A DNA stretch of 20,757 bases, taken from contig BEXV01001746.1 in NCBI GenBank assembly GCA_003118195.1, positions 10,969 to 31,725 of the forward strand, given 5' to 3'. The notes beneath the pieces are model-generated. The model was not told the DNA's origin, searched no databases, and was given only the letters and a program-made list of their open reading frames with translations. Of this stretch, positions 1-8,239 are shown piece after piece. Each line of letters begins with the position of its first letter. Position 1 is the first letter of the stretch. The translations under genes and the position numbers were made by a program. The stretch comes from Hemicentrotus pulcherrimus (Eukaryota; Echinodermata; Echinoidea; Camarodonta; Strongylocentrotidae).

Positions 1-620
1 AAACACATAAGAAAATAAATATATGAAAATCGCATCAAATTTGCATAAATTATTAATTATTAATTACATCAAAATAATTATTTTGTGTAAGAAAAGAAGT
101 TTCATATGAATAATGAGTTTCAACATTCAAAAAGTGAATTCTGACAATTTTTCTAATGATTCTAGTTCCCTGTATATTTTTCAGATTTGAAAGTCATGAA
201 TGCGTAATTTGCATTTTCATAATTTAATGCAAATTAACCTATGCACTTTCAAAATATCATGAAATAATGAAACCTCATGAAATTGAGAAGAAGGAAACAT
301 TTACTCAATACATTTTCAAGATTCTTCACAAGTCTACAGACAAATATGTAGAGTTTTCTGTAAAATGCATAAAATTTGCATTTTGCATAATTAATGAGCC
401 CATACCGACAAAAATTTGCATATGAGAAAAAACTAATTATACCATCTTGTTCCTTACGTAAATATCTACAAACATGCGCATTTTCGTGTTCATCGGACAT
501 TCGACAGCCAACCCCAGTCAGTGAGGTGCTCAAAATAGCCCAGTACAGTAAGGGTTAAGGAACATACAAAGGATTACAGGATTAGACTAAGTGTGGAGGT
601 TAAAATCATATTTGATGACT
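1..620. other. Intron sequence with a cluster of octamer motifs
   Basis: No exon was recognised. ATTTGCAT or its inverse occurs exactly at 39, 207, 227, 374 and 414. The rest is AT-rich. Confidence 0.5.
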
Positions 621-625
621 ATTAC

Positions 626-775
626 CTCAGCTATAAGACCGACAATTCTTAATTCCGAAGGGGTATCCTCTCCTGCTCTGACGGTAAAGTTGGAACCAGA
701 GAGGTCTGTCGAACTATCCCCGTAGAGGGAAAGGACCAGCCCCTGATTTAGCTCTTTTAAGGATACACTCCGAAC
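626..775 (-). CDS. Gene 2, third GAIN-like exon
   Basis: This 150-nt exon is again phase 0 at both ends, with acceptor CTCTTTTTTGAAG (AG at 777-776) and donor GTAATA (625-620). It encodes 50 residues starting VRSVSLKELNQGLVLSLYGD, then SSTDLSGSNFTVRAGEDTPSE. After the NIAVQ strand of the previous exon this continues the same beta-rich part of a GAIN domain, with one sequon (NFT). The next exon, which should continue towards GPS and the seven-helix part, is not visible in 1-620 and presumably lies left of the window. Three consecutive in-phase exons with family-like content make a real gene likely. Whether it is expressed and intact cannot be told. Confidence 0.68.
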
Positions 776-1331
776 CTTCAAAAAAGAGTTATACGCCTCG
801 TTTCTACACATGGTGTGTTTAAATAATGTTAAGGCAGAATACACGTGCCATTTACAAACTAAATACTTCTTTGAATCATGTCGAGTTCAAATTTCGTTGA
901 GATTTTTACATTGTCTCAGGAATCCTTGTTGCAATATTTACTTTAAAAAAATAGCTTCCTCATATTCTTTAAAACAGAAGCCGGGTGTAGTGGCTGCCTC
1001 GTTTTGATTTCATTTAAATTCATATTTAAATCATACATGTTTATATTCATGACAAATCCCTAAATGGTTTTGGAATCAGAAGTCTGTGACTTGATAAAAT
1101 TTAAGAGAGAGGTATATAGTCAACCTCTTAAATATAAAGGTCGGTAGAAGTGAATATCTTGTGATATGTCAATTTGGAGTTCGGTCCCTTCGTGTTGCTC
1201 ATTTTTCCGAACAACATTGCGTTCTAACTGCAATTAATTATAACTATACGTACAAACTCTTCTTACAGAATGGCATTCGCTTAACCAGTTACGTATAGTG
1301 ATCGGGTGAGTCCTGTAATAAACCTTAATAC
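776..1331 (-). other. Gene 2 intron, 556 bp
   Basis: AT-rich, bounded by the donor at 1331 and the acceptor at 776. Nothing else was recognised; the plus-strand open frame at its left end is a shadow. Confidence 0.6.
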
Positions 1332-1517
1332 CTGAACTGCTATGTTTTCCTCTGCTACATCGAACGGTTCCCCTTCTGCAACATCGACGTTGCTGAGCTG
1401 CGTCTCGTAGGCCATGGGGATGTTTGAGATCGCATTGGAGGTTTCTTCTGCCTCCTGGAGCTCGGCCATGTCAACCGACGCAATGTTGCTGACAATGCTC
1501 GTCACCATAGCAGTAAA
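1332..1517 (-). CDS. Gene 2, second GAIN-like exon
   Basis: This 186-nt exon has phase 0 at both ends. The acceptor is a T-rich tract ending TATCAAG (AG at 1519-1518); the donor GTATTA at 1331-1326 is weak. The 62 residues start FTAMVTSIVSNIASVDMAEL and contain QEAEETSNAISN, ETQLSNVDVAEGEPF and ENIAVQ. The order of a helix ending in S-N-I-x-S-V-D, an E-T-S-N segment, then an E-x-Q-L-S-N-V stretch and an N-I-A-V-Q strand is the arrangement I know from GAIN subdomain A of adhesion GPCRs. The run-on from the previous exon (NIVTEVSA..., then FTAMVTSIVSN) is natural. This is a partial protein only, and no GPS cleavage motif is included. Confidence 0.7.
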
Positions 1518-2360
1518 CTTGATAAACATAATAAAATGAAAAAACAAGAATGATCCATGTAAGATAATACACTCAGAAAAAAGGAAAGAAAAGTAGTGGA
1601 CACTATTTGCAGTTTACATTTTCAAATGAATATTCATTATGAACTTATCTTTCATCTATCAGCATATATATGAATCAATCCTCTTGAAGATAATATGCAA
1701 TTGAAATCCTACCAAACATGCATGAGTGACCATTCAAATGTTGATGAGCATTCGAGGTATCATATGGCTCGTTCACGACCTTGGATGGAAAGGAGAGACA
1801 TCTTGACTGTGCCTGTCAAAACCATGCACTTCTGAGACTAAAGTTATTTGGTACTTGGTACTTGGTTGGGTAATCCCTTTGGCAGCTCACTCAGGAAGCT
1901 ATAATAGGATGGTAGGTGAGGCGAGTAACTACAAGGAGTGTCATGAATTGCAGGAATGGTGTGTGATAATCACTTTTTAATTTACAGTAAAATATGCTAA
2001 GTCCAGTGCAAGTAAAAACCAAGCTAGTAAGCTTATACGACGTGGGAACCAACAGGGGGCTGCATCATTGTAATGGAGAGTAGAGCTGCCTCCTTGAAGT
2101 TGGTTATTCCTGTTGCACCGACTGCTGAGCCTGACAGATGATTCCAGATCCTTATTGCTCTCGGGTAGTATGAGAACTTGAAGGAGTCAATAGTTGCAAC
2201 AGGAATTACATACTTGAAGTTGTGGTCGTGTCTTCCGAAGTATGTAGCAGGGATTACAATAGTTGGAGACAAGACGGTGATGGAACTTGTAGAGAAGGTT
2301 GCATTGGTCGAGGATTCGACGTGTGTGAAGCGTGTCCATCCCTAGAGCTGCCACAAGAAC

Positions 2361-2365
2361 CGATG
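2361..2365. repeat. Target-site duplication CGATG, left copy
   Basis: CGATG directly precedes the left CACAGTG end and is repeated at 3218-3222 directly after the right end. Counting only one copy, the interrupted LINE thumb domain reads in frame across the join. A 3-bp GAT duplication, with the element starting one base earlier, gives the same empty site, so the 5-bp reading rests on the match to the terminal heptamer. Confidence 0.7.
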
Positions 2366-3217
2366 CACAGTGGGCCAGGGAGGAACCAAAGTTCGCCAAA
2401 ACTCATTTTTGGTGATTTATTTTTTTCAATTTTTTTCTTGCCCAGTTGAAAGGTAATACATTGAGGAATACCTCAGTAAAATAGTTAATTCCCGTACGCA
2501 CAATAAGGGTATAAATTTACTCCTTTAAACAGCAAAATCCTACATATTCACAGTTTTAGTGCAAAAGTGACTTATTTTATAAATCTTTCAATTTAACAAG
2601 AAGTTCTTCAGTTATTGATATGAAATTGCTCTCACATATTCCTGATAGTTCATTTCGTTGCATGAATTGGTTAAAATTAATAGAAACATAATCTTCATGA
2701 TATATTATAGGGTAATTCATTGAAAATGGACTAATTATCCATGTTTTTTATAAATCCAGAGGAAATGTTTAGATTTTCGCAGAGTTCCGCTTAAATTTTA
2801 ATACCACCATTTTGTCTGATGTCTAAGCTTTAAGTTAATACCAAATTTGGCTGCCCGGTCTTGCCCGTTGTCATGTTAGAGCCGATTTGTGTGTTTTTGG
2901 TCCGCGGCTGAATCAGGAAGGATTCGCGGTCATAAATCACGGCGCTTGGGGGCGCGTGACACTTGTTCTGACACCGCGGACCAAAATAAACACATTTTTT
3001 TCGGGGCAAAGTTGCAAGGAAACGGCTCAAACATAATAACGGGCACAATCGGGCGGCCAAATCTTGTATCAACTCAAAGCTTAGATATCAGAAAAAATGT
3101 TGGTAATAACATTTAAGCGGAAATCCCTGGAAATCTAAACATTTCCTATGGATTTATACAAAATAAATCCTCAGAAATTAGTTTTCGCGCACTTTGGTTC
3201 CTCCCTGATCCACTGTG
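2366..3217. mobile_element. Non-autonomous fold-back DNA transposon with RSS-like (Transib/RAG-type) ends
   Basis: The element starts CACAGTGGGCCAGGGAGGAA and its reverse complement starts CACAGTGGATCAGGGAGGAA; both continue ACCAAAG. It is flanked by CGATG on each side (2361-2365, 3218-3222), a 5-bp target duplication lying in LINE coding sequence. The inverted arms run almost to the centre (right arm 3217-2974; left arm 2366-2423 plus 2744-2907) around a loop of about 66 nt. No transposase is encoded. Heptamer CACAGTG termini with 5-bp duplication are the hallmarks of Transib and RAG-like transposons, an established family trait. A 23-nt spacer followed by CCAAAACTC on the left end recalls the nonamer. 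Superfamily assignment is inference. Confidence 0.72.
2424..2743. other. About 320-bp sequence interrupting the left arm of the fold-back element
   Basis: The left arm matches the right arm up to GATTTATTTT (about 2413-2423) and again from TTTTTATAAATCCAGAGGAA (about 2743 onward). The material between has no partner in the right arm. It is AT-rich, non-coding and has T runs at both borders. It could be a younger insertion, or sequence lost from the right arm. No terminal repeats were recognised. Confidence 0.5.
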
Positions 3218-3222
3218 CGATG
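3218..3222. repeat. Target-site duplication CGATG, right copy
   Basis: This is the partner of the CGATG at 2361-2365 and directly follows CACTGTG. Confidence 0.7.
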
Positions 3223-5987
3223 GTGATGTGGTGTATCTGTAATCACGGTACACAAAGCGAGTCGCTGTTCTTTGTACTTGCTCTAGCATTTTTATGACCG
3301 TGACTCTGTGTGGGTTCCAAGCCTCAGAGGCGTACTCCAATTGGGGCGTACTAAGGCTGTGTAGGCCCTGGACTTTACATCCCTGGTACAGGGTGAGAGA
3401 GTCCTGCGAAGAAGACCTAGAGTACAGCATGCTTTATGCCGGATGGTTTGGCAGTGCTTGTTCCAACAAAGATCAGCAGAAACCGTTACTCCAACGTACT
3501 TGTACTATTTGACTTTTGGGATCAGTCCATTTGACAGGTGCTGGGAGTACGTTTTCGTGTGATGGTGAGGATAGCGCACTTTTTCAAGTTGAAGTCCATC
3601 ATCCAGTTTGAAGACCACCTGGACAGCTGTTGAAGATCGTCCTTTGGGATTTGATGGTCCCTAGGGCGTCGAATCTCACGATAGAGGGTGCTGTTATCCG
3701 CAAAGAGACGCATTGTGGACTGGATGATGTCTTGGATATCGTTGATATACAACAGGAACAGGGTAGACCCGTTGACGGATCCCTGGGGGACTCCAGATGT
3801 TACAGCCCGCCATGTTGATTGAGATCCATCAACTACGACTGCCTGTTGTCTATCAGTGAGGAGAGACATTATCCACTGGAGTGAGATACCACTTATTCCT
3901 TAGTACTGAAGTTTGGTCGACAGGAGAAGGTGTGGTTCTCGATCGAATGCCTTATTGAAGTCCAAGAAGATTGTATCAGCTTGGCTGCGCTGCTGAAGGA
4001 TGGAGGACTAGTCGTGGACTGCTGTTGTCAATTGAGTGGTTGTTGACAAACCCCGTCGGGAGCCATGCTGTGTATCGGTGAGGATATTATTCACAGCAAC
4101 ATGCTTCGACACATGGCTCAGGATGATGTGTTCCATTACTTTGCAGCAGACGCAGGTGAGTGAGATCGGTCTGTAGTTGGAGGGGCCACACTTTTCTACC
4201 GACTTGTGTATAGGGGTAACCAGTGCTCGCTTCCATTGGGCTGGAATGATTCCACTTTTGTAGCTTTGTTGGAACAGAAAAGACAGTAGAGAAGCAATCT
4301 CGTGAGCAACCAGCTTTAGGAGCTTGGGTGGAAGTTTATCAGGGCCGATGGCCTTTGAAGGGTCCAGTTGTTGGAGGCGTTTCTCGACACCGGTCCTGTG
4401 AATGTGCAGTTGACCAATAGTTGGAAAAGGAGAAGGTCCTTTCTGTACAAGAGGATGGGGCTGGTGAGGCGTAAAGACATACTGGAAGTAGTCTTTCAGT
4501 GCCTCTGCCTTGTCTAATGCGTAGGCGCATAATTTAGATGGTGTACGCAAGGTAGGAATACCAATGTTTTCAGAACGACATGTCTTGATGTAAGACCAGA
4601 AAGACTTGGGGTTGTCCTTAAGGCTTGCCCCGATAATGTTGTTGATGATTCACAACGTGCTCTGTGCACATTCTTGGCAACTTTGTTCCTGTATTGTCGG
4701 TAGGCTTTCCAAGCTGCGGAGCAAGACTGGCTGTGTGCCTTCTTGAATAGTCTATCTCTCTTCCTCATCCGGCATTTCAAAGGAGGAGTAATCCCAGGAA
4801 GATGTCTTCTTCCTTTGCTCATTTTGGAAGGAATAAGCTTAGACAAACACCTGTTCAAGAAGTTGACAATGATGGACCAGTTTGTCTCCACTGATCTTCT
4901 TTCCGGATCTGATTGGAGAAATTCTGTCTCAAATTTAGCTGCTGCATCTCTCAGTTGCTGTTCGTCAGCTTTGTTGACACCCTGAACTCAATCCTCCTCA
5001 TTATTTCTCATTCTTTGTTTTTATCGTTGAACAAGAATGTTTTACAGATGCACATATTCATTTACATGTGGATGGAAACTTGCTCTATTTTTTGCAATTT
5101 TCTTATCAATTAGATCTTCTATCATTTAAATGAATTTACCCATCCAAGCATGACAGTTTAAAACTTTATCTTAAATGATGTTTGTAGGATATTTATCAAT
5201 ATTAAGCTATGCACTATAGTGTTATATCAATATAAGAATATATGATCCAATGTTAGTCCATGTTACTGCAGGTCGGGGACGTATACAAAATGGCACACTG
5301 AAAAGAAAAGAAAAACATTGAAGGCAAGATAACACCGTCCAGACCCTCTTCGCTACGATCATAATACCCAAGGGGTTTCCTTTCCTACATTTATAACCTT
5401 CAAAATGGTTATTCATAGCTCCGGAATTAGTTCCAATGACATCATATTTTACGAATAATACTTAAAGATAAACTCCAGTTCTGGTAAAAAAAAGAAAATT
5501 AATTCTCACAGAATCAAGCGAAACTTACACTGAATGTTCAAGATTACAAATAAATGACATGTGCCAAACAATTTTGGAAGAAAATGTAAACTGGCCGAGT
5601 AATGAGCATAGAAAGACAAGAAAATCAAGGTAGTACTAGCCCCGACACCATGTGTGTTGTCCCATATGTAGCTTTCTGTGTACAGTGCTTGTTACTTTAC
5701 CAAGACTCGGTCAAATTTATTATGATTTTGATGACTCCAGAACATTGCAGTGCACACCAATACTTATAGCTACATGATCAACTGTTTCTGATCCTTTCCA
5801 TACCTTTTCTTTGACATTGCAATCGCATTACCAGTACAAAAGTTTATCTTTAATGAATTCTAAGATCCTAATTCAACAAACATTTAGCTTTGAGGGAGGT
5901 CATCCATGACATTTGCGAAATACGCCAGGGAAATTTAATTCTGATTACTTTGAAGAAACTACTGATCAAGAATGAGGCAGTGCTCAC

Positions 5988-6125
5988 CTCTGTTCCACTG
6001 TTGTTCTGAGCTGATACTTCTGTGACAATGTTTAAGACTAGAGTGACATCCGAGGCGGTGATTTCTCCAGTGTTTCTTGTAACTTGATCTGTAATTTCCT
6101 CAACCGTATCCTCCGTGATCTCAAC
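5988..6125 (-). CDS. Gene 2, exon of a GAIN-like region (adhesion-GPCR-like)
   Basis: This 138-nt exon is phase 0 at both ends, with acceptor ATATTTGCAG (AG at 6127-6126) and donor GTGAGC (5987-5982). It encodes 46 residues: VEITEDTVEEITDQV, a short linker, ITASDVTLVLNIVTEVSA, and an Asn-rich end with one N-glycosylation sequon (NNS). The pattern of acidic helical stretches with an I-T-x-x-D-V-x-x-V-L-x-I-V core is typical of the helical start of the GAIN region in invertebrate adhesion GPCRs. The family call comes from remembered pattern, not a search. The exon joins in phase to the one at 1517 across a 4.47-kb intron that contains a LINE. Confidence 0.66.
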
Positions 6126-7261
6126 CTGCAAATATGTACGAAAAACGCAATCGAAAAGCCTTTTGAAAATTCAGCCAAAATTTGATAGCATTCTCTGTCA
6201 CCTGTTGAAATGTGACATGTGGCAGTGATGTATTATGTGATCAGAACATGATTTCTATGTTATGGAATTTGCGCCCTAGAGTTTATTTCTCGAAAGTAAT
6301 TACAATCATGTTAGTACAGGATGTACTTGAAACTATTTGTGGTATTGAATTATGACGAAATTAAGAAAGACATACCACAAGATTTTAAGCCTACTCAATG
6401 TTAATATATTCGTCTGTACTCATGAGTACGTCGTATATGCATTGTCTTTAATCAAAATGACCTAATATAGACGGCTGCCATAATAACTCTGTGTGTTTTT
6501 CACATGTAGATGGTTAGGTATCCATCTAAAAGTAGTTATTGTTTATATAATGCACATATTATTTTGTTTGATAGGAAATCGCACTTTCATCATCACCGTA
6601 GGTCATAACATTTTTGAACTGGTCAGTTTGATGAATAAGAATGATTAATCTGACATTTTAGCAATAGAAATGGATACAATCAGTCATATTGATAGGCCTA
6701 CACCTTGGCCGATTAGAGAATTCAAACTAAAATGTACGATATTTCAATTCAACCGTCGTCTGGCTTATAACAAATGCATTCATCGGCATTTTGTGAACGG
6801 TCATAGCGGTTTTGACTTTATGATTCCCTTAAAAACACCAAAAAATGAAATTTCTCTTCTGTCTGTTAAATTTCTACACATACATTTCTTAATCAAAGTG
6901 GTGTAACAAATTAAATAGCTTGCAAATCCGTTGATTTATTGTCATTATGGATGACCCGTTAAAATATTTGAATGCATATGAGGGTATGCACACTGGAAAA
7001 ACACATCGAAAGGCACATGTAGATCTACATTTATGCTCAATAGTTAGAAGTTATAACTTTTAGCATTTCACACAGTTTTGTGGACAAAAAGGGGTATGAA
7101 ATTTTTAGGAAAAGAAGAAGTTCTGACAAAATCTATTTGTGGTTGTCTTCAGAGAATCAAAACATAATTTACTTAACCGCCAAGCAGATACTCATTTACA
7201 CCTTCAAATTTAAAGTTGACAGAGAGTAGCAAGATATGGATTAATGTCTTCAAAAAGGACA
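6126..7261. other. Probable gene 2 intron sequence with an unfound exon
   Basis: By phase, a coding exon of length 3n+2 should lie between 6126 and 7373 if the signal-peptide exon belongs to gene 2. I looked for acceptor-frame-donor combinations on the minus strand and found none I trust. The stretch is AT-rich and otherwise featureless. Confidence 0.4.
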
Positions 7262-7345
7262 GAAGTGCCGTATTGGGATTCGAATCCTCAACCTTTGCAT
7301 TGAGAGTCAAGTGAATGAACCACTAAACACCTCCACTTAAATACA
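7262..7345 (-). mobile_element. Degenerate tRNA-derived SINE fragment
   Basis: On the minus strand the sequence reads TTTAGTGGTTCATTCACTTG, then ACTCTCAATGCAAAGG and GGATTCGAATCCC. This has the layout of a tRNA A box, anticodon region and B box (consensus GGTTCGAATCC), with mismatches. The stems do not fold as a functional tRNA, so I read it as the head of an old SINE or a tRNA pseudogene. Confidence 0.5.
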
Positions 7346-7378
7346 GACTTTATATATATACTTTTCCATAATACTTAC

Positions 7379-7475
7379 TGCTTATAACAGCATCCAACTG
7401 GAAAAAGACCAGAAGTCCTAAGTAAAGGGCAGTTCCTACAGATGAGCTTTCCATTGTCACTCCTCAAGTGAAGTC
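7379..7475 (-). CDS. Gene 2, first coding exon with signal peptide
   Basis: A minus-strand acceptor (GTCGTCTTTATAG, AG at 7477-7476) is followed by 21 nt of 5' UTR and an ATG at 7454-7452. The coding part gives 25 residues starting MESSSVGTALYLGLLVFFQL and ending DAVIS. This is a short polar start and a hydrophobic core with small residues near the end, as in a signal peptide. The exon stops in phase 1 at a strong donor GTAAGT (7378-7373). Because of the acceptor upstream, at least one further 5' UTR exon probably lies to the right. It is the nearest recognisable start for the GAIN-like exons to the left, but the phases do not join directly, so an exon of length 3n+2 between 7373 and 6126 is missing from this annotation. 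It could also belong to another secreted or membrane protein. Confidence 0.6.
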
Positions 7476-7584
7476 CTATAAAGACGACATATATTAGCAT
7501 TTTGAAATCAATTAGCCGCTTTTGGTTTTTATCAATGAATTCTTTCATGAGTCGTTTTGACACCTCAATTATTTGTAATCGAAT

Positions 7585-7627
7585 ATAATAATAATTATTA
7601 TTAATAGTAGTAGTAATAGTAGCAGTC
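7585..7627. repeat. Trinucleotide microsatellite (AAT/TAG)n
   Basis: A run of AATAATAATTATTATTAATA is followed by TAGTAGTAG units. Confidence 0.8.
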
Positions 7628-8008
7628 GCTCTTTGCAGAGCGAATTTATTTCATTTTCCACATAATATGAACAATGACAAGTTAATCAAAATAATAAGCG
7701 TAACGTTATAAACAGAAAATTGGCTTAGAAATATCTTTGATATTTTTTCGTTAGTCTTGTAGTGAAAAATTATTTAGTAACATGAAATGAAAAACGAACC
7801 TAATTTGAGGCAATCCTTGTTATGTTTAGGTTCACACAGTAATAATTTAAACTTTATAATTCATAACTGAGTTTTGAAAGATTACGGAGTCAAAAGAAAT
7901 ATGACGAACACAAAAGGCGAAACAACAACAAAAAAGAACAGTGGCAATATGACAAGAATAGGATGGTAAGGTAAGAAAGTGACAAATAGGAAAAGAGGGA
8001 AAACGGCA

Positions 8009-8153
8009 GAAAGAGAAGAAGAAGACACGGAGGGAGAGAGACATAGACAGAGAGAAAGACAGAGAGAGAGTGAGAGAGTGAGAGAGAGAGAGAGAGTGAG
8101 AGAGTGAGAGAGAGAGAGAGAGAGAGAAAGGGGTAGAGAGAGAGAGAGAGTGG
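8009..8153. repeat. (GA)n-rich microsatellite
   Basis: This is a long purine tract of GAGA units with interspersed GTGA and GACA, lying just past the 3' end of LINE 2 (minus orientation). It produces long artefactual Ser/Leu open frames on the minus strand that are not genes. Confidence 0.92.
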
Positions 8154-8239
8154 CCACGAAGGAATAATTTTTGAGTAATATGATAAGGAAACAAATGTGT
8201 AAAAAATGGTCAGTCAAGCCAAATATAAAACTGGGGAAC

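Larger units (their letters stand above)
1850..4985 (-). mobile_element. 5'-truncated, decayed non-LTR retrotransposon (LINE 1), CR1/L2-like
   Basis: Minus-strand fragments in shifting frames follow LINE order. From about 4985 there is the endonuclease-RT linker (SKMSKGRRHLPGITPPLK, MRKRDRLFKKAHS). At 4550-4008 come RT fingers with SNYRPISLTCVCCKVMEH. At 3869-3522 is the RT palm with SGVPQGS and FADN in place of the catalytic FADD. From 3430 and again from 2365 to 2033 is the thumb and C-terminus (PQLEYASEAWNPH, RRILDQCNLLYKFHH, FKFSYYPRAIRIWNHL). The 3' UTR ends in tandem ACTTGGT-type repeats at 1850-1865. No endonuclease is present, so the copy is 5' truncated. Frameshifts and the lost Asp show it is dead. 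It is interrupted by the fold-back element at 2366-3217. Clade assignment is tentative. Confidence 0.85.
1518..5987 (-). other. Gene 2 intron, 4.47 kb, hosting LINE 1
   Basis: It contains LINE 1 and its nested fold-back element. The parts 1518-1849 and 4986-5987 hold nothing recognisable beyond AT-rich non-coding sequence. Confidence 0.6.

Noticed and set aside
249..533. 94-codon minus-strand frame near the left edge, considered as the next gene 2 exon
   Set aside because: Its composition follows AT-rich sequence, it shows no GAIN or GPS features, and no in-phase acceptor was found.
6180..6230. Possible small exon ending CAG before GTGACAG on the minus strand, to fill the missing gene 2 exon
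   Set aside because: No acceptor with an open frame of the required phase precedes it.
7262..7345. Functional tRNA gene on the minus strand
   Set aside because: Box-like motifs are present, but the anticodon, T and acceptor stems do not pair properly.
7847..8217. Two long Ser/Leu-rich minus-strand frames of 111 and 115 codons
   Set aside because: They are translations of the (GA)n microsatellite in different frames.
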